Assembly: GCA_016713565.1 (NCBI GenBank)
Contig: JADJOX010000007.1
Coordinates: 1,044,501 to 1,108,500 of the forward strand
DNA length: 64,000 nt
Source: Ignavibacteriota bacterium
GTDB lineage: Bacteria > Bacteroidota > Ignavibacteria > Ignavibacteriales > Melioribacteraceae
Direction: 5' to 3'
Shown: positions 1 through 9,016 of the stretch, in pieces
How positions within the stretch are numbered: position 1 is the first letter of the stretch
How the letters are laid out: each line of letters starts with the position of its first letter
Notes under the pieces: model-generated
Databases searched by the model: none
The model's input: the letters and a program-made list of their open reading frames with translations, nothing else
What the model was told of the DNA's origin: nothing
Program-made: the position numbers and the translations under genes

Positions 1-213
1 CTTCAGCATTTCAAAATCAATTTTGTAAGATGCAGGTAGAACCGCGAATGCCAATTTGCCGTCAATTTTTAACACAACTGTTTTTGCTAATCTTCTGCCT
101 TCAATGTGCGCAGATGCCGCAATTTCCTGTGAAGTATATGCTCTGGAATGTTTAATTGAGATATACTTGATTTCATTATCATCAAGATATTTTCTAATAA
201 TTTGTGCTGGCAT
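1..213 (-). CDS. YbaK/ProX-type aminoacyl-tRNA deacylase, 3' end outside window
   Basis: The 71 visible N-terminal residues read MPAQIIRKYLDDNEIKYISI..., followed by HSRAYTSQEIA and AHIEGRRLAKTVVLKIDGKLAFAV. This is the start of a YbaK/prolyl-tRNA-synthetase-associated domain. The family hydrolyses mischarged aminoacyl-tRNA (Cys- or Ala-tRNA-Pro) in the cytosol. The start is firm: an AGGAGGT Shine-Dalgarno sits about 5 bases upstream of the ATG at 213-211. The gene runs off the left edge, so the C-terminal half and the exact subfamily (YbaK, ProX, or a Bacteroidota version fused to other domains) cannot be judged. It is divergent from the following kinase operon. Confidence 0.8.
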   Translation of the reverse strand, partial: MPAQIIRKYLDDNEIKYISIKHSRAYTSQEIAASAHIEGRRLAKTVVLKIDGKLAFAVLPASYKIDFEMLK

Positions 214-415
214 TTTTACCTCCTTTTTAATTTTTTAAAATGGAGCACCAGAATTTTTTTGAAGAAAAGTTTAACGTGAAGGGTTTTATGATATTAAAAT
301 AGATAAAATCTAATGCAGTATCAACAATAATAAAATTTTGAGTCCCCCTTTACTTTTTGAACTTCCTTATATTTTCTATAACTTTAAAAATTATCAAAAA
401 CTATTTATAAACATT

Positions 416-1342
416 ATGAATTATTTTATTGGAATTGACGGAGGGGGAACTAAAACATATTGTGTATTATGCGATGAAAATTTGCAAGTATTAAATTCAT
501 TGCAGTCCGGTCCGTCAAATTTTTTAACTATCGGTACCGAAATAGTTTCAAAAACTATTTTAGATATGATAATTAACTGCTGTGGTAAAAGTAAAATAAA
601 TACCAATGAACTAAGCGGAATTGTTCTTGGAACAACCGGAGCCGGAAGAGAAAATGAAGCAAAAAAACTAGAAACTTCCGTACTTAAATTAACTGAAAAT
701 CATAAAATAAAATTACCGTTTTTCAAAGTGTTCAGTGACGCAAGAATTGCTCTTGAAGGCGCATTTTCAGGTAATCCGGGAAGCATATTAATTTCCGGAA
801 CGGGTTCAATAATGTTCGGAAAGGATAAAGAAGGTAAAATTCATAGAGTCGGCGGTTTCGGAAGATTGATTGGAGATGAAGGAAGCGGTTATTCAATTGG
901 TAAAAAAGGTCTGAATGCAATTTCTAAATATTTTGACGGAAGAGGCAAAGAAACTCTGTTAACAAAAACTGTTGAGGATAAATTTGGAATAAATGATCAA
1001 AGCAAATTAATTACTAAAGTTTATAACAATGAAATTAATATTCAGGATGTTGCGCCGCTTGTAATTGAAGACGCAAGTAATGAGGATGAAATATGCAATA
1101 ATATTTTGGATGATGAAACTTCCGAATTGCTCCTACATATATTGGCAATGAAAAATAATTTTAAAGATGATATTATGAAATTAGTTTTTATAGGTGGATT
1201 AATTTCAAATGAAAATTTATTTTCTAAAATGCTGAAGGAAAAAATTCTTACATTTGTTCCGCGGGTAGAAATTCAAAATGCCGACTTCCCGCCGGAAATC
1301 GGCGCGGTTATTATCGCAAAAGAGCTTTCGGAAAAATTATGA
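416..1342 (+). CDS. N-acetylglucosamine/N-acetylmuramate kinase, BadF/BadG/NAGK family
   Basis: A 308-residue ASKHA-fold kinase. It starts with the phosphate-1 motif GIDGGGTKT, has the phosphate-2-like SGTGSIMFG around residue 128, and then GRLIGDEGSGYSIG, typical of the BadF/BadG/BcrA/BcrD family that includes eukaryotic NAGK and bacterial MurK. Expected reaction: ATP-dependent 6-phosphorylation of GlcNAc and/or MurNAc in the cytosol. The open frame extends back to a TTG at 338, but the 26 extra residues are not family-like, and the ATG at 416 places the motif at the usual distance from the N-terminus. The stop overlaps the permease start (ATGA), so the two are translationally coupled. With the AmpG-like permease and serine hydrolase downstream this suggests cell-wall sugar salvage. 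GlcNAc versus MurNAc cannot be decided here. Confidence 0.82.
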   Translation: MNYFIGIDGGGTKTYCVLCDENLQVLNSLQSGPSNFLTIGTEIVSKTILDMIINCCGKSKINTNELSGIVLGTTGAGRENEAKKLETSVLKLTENHKIKLPFFKVFSDARIALEGAFSGNPGSILISGTGSIMFGKDKEGKIHRVGGFGRLIGDEGSGYSIGKKGLNAISKYFDGRGKETLLTKTVEDKFGINDQSKLITKVYNNEINIQDVAPLVIEDASNEDEICNNILDDETSELLLHILAMKNNFKDDIMKLVFIGGLISNENLFSKMLKEKILTFVPRVEIQNADFPPEIGAVIIAKELSEKL

Positions 1343-3192
1343 AAAAAAACAAATTTAATTCAAACCCTTGGAGCTGGATTCCATCGCTATATTTTGCCGA
1401 AGGTATACCTTATGTTATCGTAATGGTTGTTTCCGTAATAATGTATAAACGAATGGGTATTTCGAATACAGATATTGCACTTTACACAAGCTGGCTTTAT
1501 CTTCCTTGGGTTATAAAACCGTTGTGGTCGCCAATTGTTGATCTGTTAAAAACTAAACGTTTTTGGATAATAACAATGCAGATCATAATAGGTGCTGGTT
1601 TAGCAGGTGTAGCGTTTACAATTCCGGTACCTAATTTTTTTCAATATACTTTGGCATTCTTATGGCTGCTTGCCTTTAGTTCCGCAACGCACGATATTGC
1701 CGCCGACGGGTTTTATATGCTCGGCTTAACCGAACATCAGCAGGCTTTTTTTGTCGGAATTAGAAGCACATTTTACAGAATCGCGATGATAACCGGACAA
1801 GGATTATTGATTATTCTTGCAGGTTACTTGGAAAGTTCGACAGGTTTGGGTCAAGTTGAATTTGAAGTTAAATCTGTCGTTAATTCCATTAAATATGAAA
1901 ATTCAATACAGATTGAAGATCCCGCAAATAATGACAAATTGAAAATTATACATTCCCCTGAAGTTTTAAATATTTCTTTAGAGCAAATAGAGCAAAGCAA
2001 ATTTGATTCCGTTCTTCAATATGTTGAAAATGAAAATATATCAAATGGATTTGAACAAAAAGCTGAAGTTAAGAATATTTCAAAAACCGAAACAAATAAT
2101 AAATCGTGGTGGAATGAATTTATTGTATCTAAATTAGAAAAATTTCTAAAGGATAATTTTGGCAAAAACAAAGCTGTAACTTCCATAAATAATAAAGCCG
2201 GCAATTACGGAGTTGTAAAATTATTTCTTTCAAAACAGCCGGAAGAAAAAGAAAGCATTGTGGTAAATATAAGCGAAAGCTCGGGTGATAAAAGTATTGC
2301 ATTAATAAAAGGTGCAAGGTTCGTATTCACGCAGCAAAATTGGAATAAACCCGCATTGGTACTTTTTCAAATTGATCCAAAACTTAAAACAGAATCTTCG
2401 GCAAAATTCAACGCTATCTCGGGCAACATTCCTTTCGCGTGGTCGGTTACTTTTGCTATTCTCGCCATATTATTTGTTGTGTTTTTCATATATCATAAGT
2501 TTATTCTTCCATTTCCGCAAAGCGATGTTCCTAAAAATTCAAAAGAGATTAACGTTTTCAAAGAATTTTTCAATACATTCAAATTATTTTTCAAAAAAGA
2601 TAATATTGTAATTTCAATTTTATTTTTATTGACATACAGATTGGGTGAATCGCAGTTGTTGAAAATGGCTTCGCCGTTTTTACTCGATCCAAAAGAACTT
2701 GGCGGTTTAGGTTTAACAACCGGAGAAGTTGGATTTATATATGGTACAGTTGGAATATTGTCGCTTATTGCAGGCGGACTTCTAGGCGGATTTCTTGCCG
2801 CAAAACACGGATTAAAATATTGGATATGGTGGATGGCGCTTGCTATAAATATTCCGCATCTGGTTTATGTTTATATGTCTTACGAACTTCCGGAAAATTT
2901 TATAACAATACTTACATGTGTTGCTTTTGAGCAGCTCGGATACGGCTTCGGCTTTACGGCATATATGCTTTATATGATCTATATTTCTGATGGCGAACAT
3001 AAAACCGCACATTTTGCGATAACAACAGGATTTATGGCGCTGGGAATGATGCTACCGGGAATGTTCAGCGGCTGGCTTCAGGAATTAATTGGTTATAAGC
3101 ATTTTTTTATATGGATATTACTTACGGCAATTCCTTCTTTGTTAATTGTAAGATTGATTAAAATCAATGCAGATTTTGGAAAGAAAACTTAA
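1339..3192 (+). CDS. AmpG/MurT-like MFS permease with a ~190-residue insert
   Basis: A 617-residue inner-membrane transporter. Residues 10-165 carry about five hydrophobic segments with the AmpG-like SLYFAEGIPY start, and the C-terminal half (about 368-610) carries the rest. AmpG-type proteins import muropeptides or MurNAc/GlcNAc sugars for peptidoglycan recycling; Bacteroidota MurT performs this with a MurK-type kinase. Between the fifth and sixth predicted helices (about residues 170-367) lies a hydrophilic insert rich in Asn/Lys/Glu. With an N-in MFS topology it would face the periplasm. Its end contains FVFTQQNWNKPALVLFQID, which resembles a Calx-beta-type strand motif. It overlaps the upstream kinase by 4 bases and is followed after 12 bases by the serine hydrolase. 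The substrate is inferred from context. Confidence 0.78.
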   Translation: MKKNKFNSNPWSWIPSLYFAEGIPYVIVMVVSVIMYKRMGISNTDIALYTSWLYLPWVIKPLWSPIVDLLKTKRFWIITMQIIIGAGLAGVAFTIPVPNFFQYTLAFLWLLAFSSATHDIAADGFYMLGLTEHQQAFFVGIRSTFYRIAMITGQGLLIILAGYLESSTGLGQVEFEVKSVVNSIKYENSIQIEDPANNDKLKIIHSPEVLNISLEQIEQSKFDSVLQYVENENISNGFEQKAEVKNISKTETNNKSWWNEFIVSKLEKFLKDNFGKNKAVTSINNKAGNYGVVKLFLSKQPEEKESIVVNISESSGDKSIALIKGARFVFTQQNWNKPALVLFQIDPKLKTESSAKFNAISGNIPFAWSVTFAILAILFVVFFIYHKFILPFPQSDVPKNSKEINVFKEFFNTFKLFFKKDNIVISILFLLTYRLGESQLLKMASPFLLDPKELGGLGLTTGEVGFIYGTVGILSLIAGGLLGGFLAAKHGLKYWIWWMALAINIPHLVYVYMSYELPENFITILTCVAFEQLGYGFGFTAYMLYMIYISDGEHKTAHFAITTGFMALGMMLPGMFSGWLQELIGYKHFFIWILLTAIPSLLIVRLIKINADFGKKT

Positions 3193-3204
3193 ATCATAAA
3201 TGTT

Positions 3205-4356
3205 ATGACAAATTTCAAAAATTTCATTTTATTTACCGCCGCTTTTTTATTTATTCTATCTTGCTCAATGAAAGTTGAGAAAAGTTATAATTTTGAAATC
3301 ATTGATGAAATTATGGAATCCGCTGTTACTGATTCCGTTTTCCCCGGCGCGGCGTTATTATTTGGCATTGACCAGGAAATACTTTACAGCAAAGCATTTG
3401 GAAATTTTACTTACGATAAAAATTCGCCTAAAGATCAAACAAATTCAATTTTCGATTTAGCTTCGGTCTCAAAAGTTGTCGGCACTACATCCGCCGCAAT
3501 GATTTTAATTCAAAATGGGAAATTAAATTTAGATGATAAAGTTATAAAGTACCTACCCGAATTTAACAACAACGGAAAAGGTAATATAATAATTAGGAAT
3601 TTACTTTTGCATAATTCAGGTTTACCCGCGTTTAAAAAGTATTATGACGTTTATTCAACAGCAAACGAAGTTATTAACGATATTATGAATTTGAGCTTGG
3701 AAAATCCTCCAGGGGAAAAATATGTTTACAGCGATTTGGGAATGATTGTTTTGCAAAAAGTAATTGAAAAAATTTCAGGCAAAACTCTTGATGTTTTTTT
3801 AAATGACAATTTATTTTCAAGACTTGGAATGAACCAAACGTTTTATAATCCGTCAAATAATTTAAAAAATAAATGCGTTCCAACTGAAATGGATGATTTT
3901 TATAGAATGAGACTACTTCAGGGTGAAGTTCACGATGAAAGAGCGTTTTTGCTTAATGGTGTCGCGGGTCATGCGGGTTTGTTTTCAACAACAGAAGACT
4001 TATCAAAGTTCGTTATGATGTATTTGAACAATGGGATTTATAATAACGAAGAAATTCTTAACGCAAAATTAATTAAGGAATGGACCACGAAACAATCTGA
4101 TCAAAGTGACAGAGGTATAGGATGGGATACCAGATCGGCGGAAAATTCTTCATCGGGACATTTTTTTTCTATGAATTCTTTCGGTCATACCGGATACACA
4201 GGAACCTCCATTTGGGTGGATAAGGAAACTAAATTATTTGTAATTCTATTAAGTAATAGAGTTAATCCTACAAGAAACAATACAAAGATTTCATATTTTA
4301 GACCAATAATTCACGACGCGATTTATAATTCAATATTTAGAATTGGCTATAACTGA
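3205..4356 (+). CDS. Lipoprotein serine hydrolase, class C beta-lactamase/PBP-like
   Basis: A 383-residue beta-lactamase-family serine hydrolase. The N-terminus (hydrophobic segment to Cys20, FLFILSC) is a plausible lipoprotein signal, so it would sit on a membrane facing the periplasm. Ser87-x-x-Lys90 (SVSK) is the catalytic motif, Tyr175-Ser-Asp is the second (YxN-like) motif, and HTGYTG near residue 333 replaces the usual KTG. Such proteins include D-alanyl-D-alanine peptidases, esterases and cell-wall hydrolases rather than true beta-lactamases. Its place after a GlcNAc/MurNAc-type kinase and an AmpG-like permease suggests a role in trimming cell-wall fragments before uptake; that role is inference. 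It ends just before the nucleotidyltransferase ATG. Confidence 0.82.
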   Translation: MTNFKNFILFTAAFLFILSCSMKVEKSYNFEIIDEIMESAVTDSVFPGAALLFGIDQEILYSKAFGNFTYDKNSPKDQTNSIFDLASVSKVVGTTSAAMILIQNGKLNLDDKVIKYLPEFNNNGKGNIIIRNLLLHNSGLPAFKKYYDVYSTANEVINDIMNLSLENPPGEKYVYSDLGMIVLQKVIEKISGKTLDVFLNDNLFSRLGMNQTFYNPSNNLKNKCVPTEMDDFYRMRLLQGEVHDERAFLLNGVAGHAGLFSTTEDLSKFVMMYLNNGIYNNEEILNAKLIKEWTTKQSDQSDRGIGWDTRSAENSSSGHFFSMNSFGHTGYTGTSIWVDKETKLFVILLSNRVNPTRNNTKISYFRPIIHDAIYNSIFRIGYN

Positions 4357-4357
4357 G

Positions 4358-5137
4358 ATGCAAAAGAAATTTGTTGATAATGTGATAGCTAAAATTAAAA
4401 ATGATGAAAATATCCTTGGATTAGCTATTGGCGGTTCTTGGATAACCAACGAAATTGATGAATTTTCCGACGTTGACCTTGTTTTAGTCACAAATAATAA
4501 AATTGCGCCCGATAGAAAAAAAATGACTGAATTTGCCGAAAATTTGGGTCATTTATTAAATGCGTTTACGGGCGAACATGTAGGAGAAAAAAGACTTTTG
4601 GTCTGCCTTTATGATAATCCTCTTTTACACGTTGACATAAAGTTTATTACTCCGGATGAATTTTACGAGAGAATTGAAAATCCAATAGTCGTTTGGGAAA
4701 GAGAAAATATCTTATCGAATATCATTAAAAATACCGAATCAAAATTTCCATATCCCAATTATCAGTGGATTGAAGACAGATTTTGGATTTGGGTACATTA
4801 CTTAACTTCAAAACTTGGAAGAGGCGAATTATTTGAAATGCTTGATGGTTTAAATTTTCTTAATACAAATGTAATCGCGCCATTTATCCAAATTAAAAAC
4901 GGTCAGCTCCCACGAGGTTTTAGAAGATTTGAAATCTCAATTAATACTGATGATATTTTAAGAGTTAAACGCGCTCAAGCAATTTGCGAGCGCAATGATT
5001 TAATTAAAAGCTTTGAAGAAATAATTTCTTTGTATAAAGAATTGAGAGAAATAATTTTCACCAAAGAAATTTGTTTACAATCTGAAACGGAAAAAAGAGC
5101 TTTAGAGTATTTTGAAGAAATTAAAAATCGAAATTAA
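4358..5137 (+). CDS. Nucleotidyltransferase-fold protein
   Basis: A 259-residue protein with a Pol-beta-type nucleotidyltransferase signature near the N-terminus: a Gly-Gly-Ser-Trp turn followed by the DVDLVLV acidic motif. A third acidic residue is plausible around LHVDIKFI, about residue 90. Members modify small molecules or nucleic acids with NMP groups (aminoglycoside adenylyltransferases, MNT-type proteins), but the substrate is not recognisable here. I place the start at ATG 4358, one base after the upstream stop; an in-frame TTG at 4343 would overlap the hydrolase gene. It sits between the hydrolase and the ABC transporter, 6 bases from the latter, so it is probably cotranscribed. Confidence 0.65.
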   Translation: MQKKFVDNVIAKIKNDENILGLAIGGSWITNEIDEFSDVDLVLVTNNKIAPDRKKMTEFAENLGHLLNAFTGEHVGEKRLLVCLYDNPLLHVDIKFITPDEFYERIENPIVVWERENILSNIIKNTESKFPYPNYQWIEDRFWIWVHYLTSKLGRGELFEMLDGLNFLNTNVIAPFIQIKNGQLPRGFRRFEISINTDDILRVKRAQAICERNDLIKSFEEIISLYKELREIIFTKEICLQSETEKRALEYFEEIKNRN

Positions 5138-5143
5138 ATAATT

Positions 5144-6061
5144 ATGAATTCCGAAAAAGTTATCGAAATTACTGGTTTAACTAAAAAATTTAAAAACCTT
5201 ACCGCGGTTAATAACCTTAATCTTAATGTTTATAAAGGTGATGTATTCGGATTTCTTGGACCGAACGGAGCAGGAAAAAGTACAACTATCAGAATGCTTC
5301 TAACATTATTTAAACCTACCTCAGGAAAAATAAAAATATTTGGGAAAGATTTAATTCAGCAGAGAAAAGAAATCTTAGCCAAGGTTGGCGCAATTGTAGA
5401 AAAACCAGATTTTTATTTATACTTAACCGCATATAAAAATCTTGAAATTTTAGGCAAAATGTCGGGCATAAGCATTTCCAAAAAAAATATTATGGAAATT
5501 CTTGAATTGGTCGGTTTAGATAAAAGATATAACAGCAAAGTAAAAACATTTTCTCATGGAATGAAACAGCGTTTAGGTATTGCGCAGACGCTCCTTCACA
5601 ATCCGGAATTAATAATATTGGATGAACCGACAACCGGCCTTGATCCTCAAGGTATGAAAGAGATCCGCGATTTAATTATTTTCCTAAGCAAAGAAAAAGG
5701 TAAAACTATTTTTCTATCTTCTCACATTTTGCGCGAAATTGAATTGATAGCAAATAGAATGGTAATAATTAACAAAGGTCAAAATATTATTGAAGGCGAA
5801 GTTAAACAGCTTTTAAATGATAACGAACAAGATGTTGAAATTAAGTTCAAGAGCCAAAATGATGTTAAAGAAATATTAACAAACTCGATTTTTTCGGATA
5901 ATATTTCAAGCGTTTTAAACACCTTGCTTAAAATTAAAATTACTGAAGAAAAAATTCCTCAGTTAATAAAAACCTTAGTTGAAAGCAATGTAGAAATATA
6001 TTCTGTAGAAAAGAAAAATTCATTAGAAGATTATTTTTTAAAAATTACCGAAGATAAATAA
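5144..6061 (+). CDS. ABC transporter ATP-binding protein (ABC-2 exporter class)
   Basis: A 305-residue ATPase with all the expected motifs: Walker A GPNGAGKST at residues 39-47, Q-loop region, signature FSHGMKQRLG, Walker B LIILDEPTTGLDP and the H-loop LSSHIL. The C-terminal extension of about 85 residues after the ATPase core is typical of CcmA/DrrA-like ABC-2 exporters. It powers the membrane subunit encoded immediately downstream (stop and start share base 6061). The exported substrate is unknown. The run continues into a LolA-like protein, which may point to envelope or lipoprotein work, but simple ABC-2 pairs of this type have very diverse roles. Confidence 0.9.
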   Translation: MNSEKVIEITGLTKKFKNLTAVNNLNLNVYKGDVFGFLGPNGAGKSTTIRMLLTLFKPTSGKIKIFGKDLIQQRKEILAKVGAIVEKPDFYLYLTAYKNLEILGKMSGISISKKNIMEILELVGLDKRYNSKVKTFSHGMKQRLGIAQTLLHNPELIILDEPTTGLDPQGMKEIRDLIIFLSKEKGKTIFLSSHILREIELIANRMVIINKGQNIIEGEVKQLLNDNEQDVEIKFKSQNDVKEILTNSIFSDNISSVLNTLLKIKITEEKIPQLIKTLVESNVEIYSVEKKNSLEDYFLKITEDK

Positions 6062-6900
6062 TGTTAATCAATTTAGTAAAAATTGAACTTGTAAAAATTT
6101 TCAAAAAGTGGCGTTCTTATATTGGTCACATTGGAATTTTGTTCATGGTTTCAATGTTGCAAATAAACCTTTTCATTTATGGTGAAAATGAAATTCGCCA
6201 CATTACCAGAAATTTAAGCGATCTATTTATTATTTCCGGCAATATATTAAATGGGAACTTGATCGGGAATTTAATTTTAAACGCGTTTTTTATTTTATTC
6301 CCGCTGACAATTGTTTTGGTTGCGGGAGAAATATTTGCGGGCGAAGGCACATGCGGAACATATAGATTGATTATAACTCGACCCGTATCAAGAATGCAAA
6401 TTATTTTATCAAAATTTTTAGCCGGATGCGTTTATATACTTTCAATTTTAATTTGGATGATTTTTGTAAGTCTTGTAGTTAGCCGCATTATATTCGGCAG
6501 CGGTGAATTAATAGTTATTTCTGATGGAATAAATATTTTTGCCGAAGACGATATTTTATGGAGATTTGGTTTAAGTTATATACATATTTTTTTTAGTATG
6601 CTGCTGGTTTTTACTTTATCATTTATGTTTTCGTCTTTGGTAGAAAATGCGATTGGACCAATAATAGCGACAATGGCGGTTATCATATTTTTCGTGATAT
6701 TGTCTCAAATTCCTTTGGACTTTACAAAATATATAAAACCTTATTTATTCACCAATTACTTTATGGATTGGCAGCAGTTCTTCAATTATAATTTCAATTG
6801 GATTACTCAATTAAAGTCAATTGGTTTTCTTGCTGCTCATTCAATAGTATTTTTAATTATAACGTCTATAATATTCATTAGAAAAGATATTTTATCATGA
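6061..6900 (+). CDS. ABC-2 type transporter permease
   Basis: A 279-residue membrane protein with about six hydrophobic segments: an N-terminal anchor (about residues 22-40), ILNAFFILFPLTIVLVAGEIFAGE around 80-100, then paired helices in the middle and at the C-terminus. The segment GEIFAGEGTCGTYRLIITRPVSR matches the conserved region after TM2 in ABC-2 permeases. It forms the transmembrane part of an exporter with the ATPase just upstream, most likely a homodimer because only one permease gene is present. The stop overlaps the start of the LolA-like gene by 4 bases (ATGA), showing tight coupling. Confidence 0.85.
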   Translation: MLINLVKIELVKIFKKWRSYIGHIGILFMVSMLQINLFIYGENEIRHITRNLSDLFIISGNILNGNLIGNLILNAFFILFPLTIVLVAGEIFAGEGTCGTYRLIITRPVSRMQIILSKFLAGCVYILSILIWMIFVSLVVSRIIFGSGELIVISDGINIFAEDDILWRFGLSYIHIFFSMLLVFTLSFMFSSLVENAIGPIIATMAVIIFFVILSQIPLDFTKYIKPYLFTNYFMDWQQFFNYNFNWITQLKSIGFLAAHSIVFLIITSIIFIRKDILS

Positions 6901-7577
6901 GAAAATTTACTTTCAGCTTTGCGCTCTTAATTACAGTTTCCGTTTTTGCGCAGGAAAACAATGCCGAGAAAATAATTACCGGTATAAAGAATAAAATCAA
7001 TAAGGTAGAAAATTATTCGGCAGAAGTTCAGGTATCGGTTAAATTTGATTTTCTAAAAATGCCCAAATCCAAAGCCGAAATATTCTTTAAAAAACCGGAC
7101 AAGTTTAAACTTAAATCGCAAAAGCTCGCAATTTTACCCAAAGGCGTAATTGATTTTAATCCTCAAAAAATTCTGGATAAAGATTTTACTTCTGAAATTA
7201 TTGGTGACACTTTAGTAGATGGTAAAAAGTTGTCGGTTATTAAAATAATTCCTAATGCAGACAGTATAAAATTCGCGTCCGCAAAATTACTTGTGGATAA
7301 AAACGAATTTCTAATTAAGCAAATTATTTTATCATTAAAAGAAAATGCGAAAATAATCACTTATTTCAATTATTCTGATCAAAAAGAATATGCTCTTCCT
7401 TCGGAAATAAAAATTAATTTAGATTTTTCGCAAGCTGAAGAAGGTGAAAACAATAGAAGAAGAAATATTCCCGATAATTTTAAAGGCGATATATCCATAA
7501 TCTACAGCAATTATAAAATTAACAAGGGAATTGATGATTCTGTTTTTACTGATGAAAATGATAAAAATTCAAAGTAA
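6897..7577 (+). CDS. LolA-like periplasmic lipoprotein-sorting protein
   Basis: A 226-residue protein with a clear signal peptide (a hydrophobic run after MRKF, cleavage likely after VFAQ). It then has a LolA/LolB-fold pattern: an amphipathic helix with VENYSAEVQVSV, the strand-turn KAEIFFKKPDKFKL, and later strands around residues 95-150. Proteins of this fold bind lipid or acyl chains in the periplasm. Bacteroidota-type members are often called outer-membrane lipoprotein-sorting proteins, but many are not the true LolA. Overlap with the permease gene suggests the three-gene unit acts together at the envelope. It is the last gene of the run that starts at 416. Confidence 0.7.
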   Translation: MRKFTFSFALLITVSVFAQENNAEKIITGIKNKINKVENYSAEVQVSVKFDFLKMPKSKAEIFFKKPDKFKLKSQKLAILPKGVIDFNPQKILDKDFTSEIIGDTLVDGKKLSVIKIIPNADSIKFASAKLLVDKNEFLIKQIILSLKENAKIITYFNYSDQKEYALPSEIKINLDFSQAEEGENNRRRNIPDNFKGDISIIYSNYKINKGIDDSVFTDENDKNSK

Positions 7578-7806
7578 AACCAAATGGAAATTTAGAGTGG
7601 CCGCCATACTGAATTTTTTCTCCAAAGTTATAATTTTGTTATCTGGACAAGAAACAATTTCTGATTAACTCATTCTTTACTTTTAATTTACATATAACGC
7701 TTCAAAATTTTTAATGAAATAATTTTGAATTCAAAATTGGGCAAAATATTTTTTTTAGTTATTATTAAGCTATTGAAATTTTGAGAAAATAAAGTCGCAG
7801 GGAATT
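7578..7806. promoter_or_regulatory. Intergenic region upstream of sucC
   Basis: 229 bases, very AT-rich, with no open frame of note. The only confident element is a GCAGGGA-type ribosome site about 5 bases before the sucC ATG at 7807. It probably holds the sucC promoter, but I cannot point to unambiguous -33/-7 elements. Confidence 0.35.
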
Positions 7807-8970
7807 ATGAAAATTCATGAATATCAAGCAAAAGAAATACTAAAAAGATTCAATGTTCCGGTACCGGAAGGCAAAGTTGTTTTTTCACCGGAAGATGCAG
7901 TTGTTGCTGCAAAATCTTTACCAGGCGAAGTAAAAGTTGTTAAAGCCCAAATTCACGCCGGCGGCAGAGGAAAAGGCGGCGGTGTTAAAGTCGCAAAAAG
8001 CCTTGATGAGGTAAAAAAATACGCCAAAGAAATTTTTGGTATGAATTTAATTACACATCAAACAGGACCTCAAGGCAAAACGGTAAAACGCTTATTAATT
8101 GAACAAGGCGTAAATATAGATAAAGAAATGTACGTTGGTATTACATTAGATCGCGCGCAATCCAAAAACGTAGTAATGGTTTCTACTGAAGGCGGAGTTG
8201 AAATAGAAAAGGTTGCGGCTGAAACTCCTGAAAAAATTCTTAAAGAAACAATAGATCCTGCTGTTGGAATGCAGCAATATCAAGCAAGAAAATTAGCATT
8301 TGGCTTAGGTTTGGAAGGAGTTCAATTTAAAAATGCAGTTAAATTTTTATTGGCGCTTTACAAAGCTTATGATTCAACTGATGCATCAATTGCGGAAATA
8401 AACCCTTTAGTTGTTACAAAAGAAGGAGATGTAATTGCGCTTGACGCTAAAATGAATTTTGATGATAATGCGCTTTTCCGTCACAAGGATATTGTTGAAT
8501 TTAGAGATTTTGATGAAGAAGAACCGCTCGAAATTGAAGCTTCAAAATTTGATTTAAATTATATAAAGTTAGATGGAAATGTTGGATGCATGGTTAATGG
8601 TGCCGGACTTGCAATGGGCACTATGGATATTATAAAATTAGCCGGCGGTGAACCCGCAAACTTTTTAGACGTTGGCGGAGGAGCCAATCAAGAAACAGTT
8701 GCAAACGGATTCAAAATTATTTTAAGCGATCCTAATGTTAAAGCAATTTTAATAAATATTTTTGGCGGAATTGTACGTTGCGATAGAGTTGCTCAAGGCG
8801 TAATAAATGCTGTAAAAGAAATTAAAGTTGAAGTTCCCATTGTAATTAGATTGGAAGGGACTAATGCAAAAGAAGCCGGAGTATTATTGGCAAACTCCAA
8901 ATTAAATTTTGAGGTTGCAACAACTTTAGAAGATGCCGCAAAAAAAGTTACCGCGGTTCTTAGAAAATAA
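7807..8970 (+). CDS. sucC: Succinyl-CoA synthetase (ADP-forming) beta subunit
   Basis: 387 residues, the normal length for SucC. It starts MKIHEYQAKEIL..., carries the ATP-grasp region (VVKAQIHAGGRGKGGGVK, residues about 44-61) and the C-terminal ligase domain with NVGCMVNGAGLAMGTMD, LDVGGGANQE and INIFGGIVRCD. It forms the heterotetramer with SucD that converts succinyl-CoA, ADP and phosphate to succinate, CoA and ATP in the TCA cycle. No sucD gene is adjacent, so the alpha subunit must be encoded elsewhere. It ends at a bidirectional terminator shared with the convergent histidine kinase gene. Confidence 0.97.
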   Translation: MKIHEYQAKEILKRFNVPVPEGKVVFSPEDAVVAAKSLPGEVKVVKAQIHAGGRGKGGGVKVAKSLDEVKKYAKEIFGMNLITHQTGPQGKTVKRLLIEQGVNIDKEMYVGITLDRAQSKNVVMVSTEGGVEIEKVAAETPEKILKETIDPAVGMQQYQARKLAFGLGLEGVQFKNAVKFLLALYKAYDSTDASIAEINPLVVTKEGDVIALDAKMNFDDNALFRHKDIVEFRDFDEEEPLEIEASKFDLNYIKLDGNVGCMVNGAGLAMGTMDIIKLAGGEPANFLDVGGGANQETVANGFKIILSDPNVKAILINIFGGIVRCDRVAQGVINAVKEIKVEVPIVIRLEGTNAKEAGVLLANSKLNFEVATTLEDAAKKVTAVLRK

Positions 8971-8980
8971 ATATTTTATG

Positions 8981-9006
8981 TAGAGACGGGATATATCTCG
9001 TCTCTA
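8981..9006. terminator. Palindromic bidirectional terminator between sucC and kinase
   Basis: A near-perfect palindrome, TAGAGACGGGATA facing TATCTCGTCTCTA, with one G:T pair and essentially no loop, lies between two convergent genes. The TAGAGACG/CGTCTCTA arms recur at 47477-47502, again between convergent genes, so this looks like a dispersed repeat used as a terminator. Confidence 0.65.
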
Positions 9007-9016
9007 TAATTTAGTT

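Noticed and set aside
338..415. N-terminal extension of the sugar kinase from a TTG start
   Set aside because: The 26 added residues have no family character, and ATG 416 places the GIDGGGTKT motif at the normal position.
3205..4356. Antibiotic-resistance beta-lactamase
   Set aside because: The motifs (SVSK, YSD, HTG) and the cell-wall salvage context fit the broad serine hydrolase/peptidase family, not a resistance enzyme.
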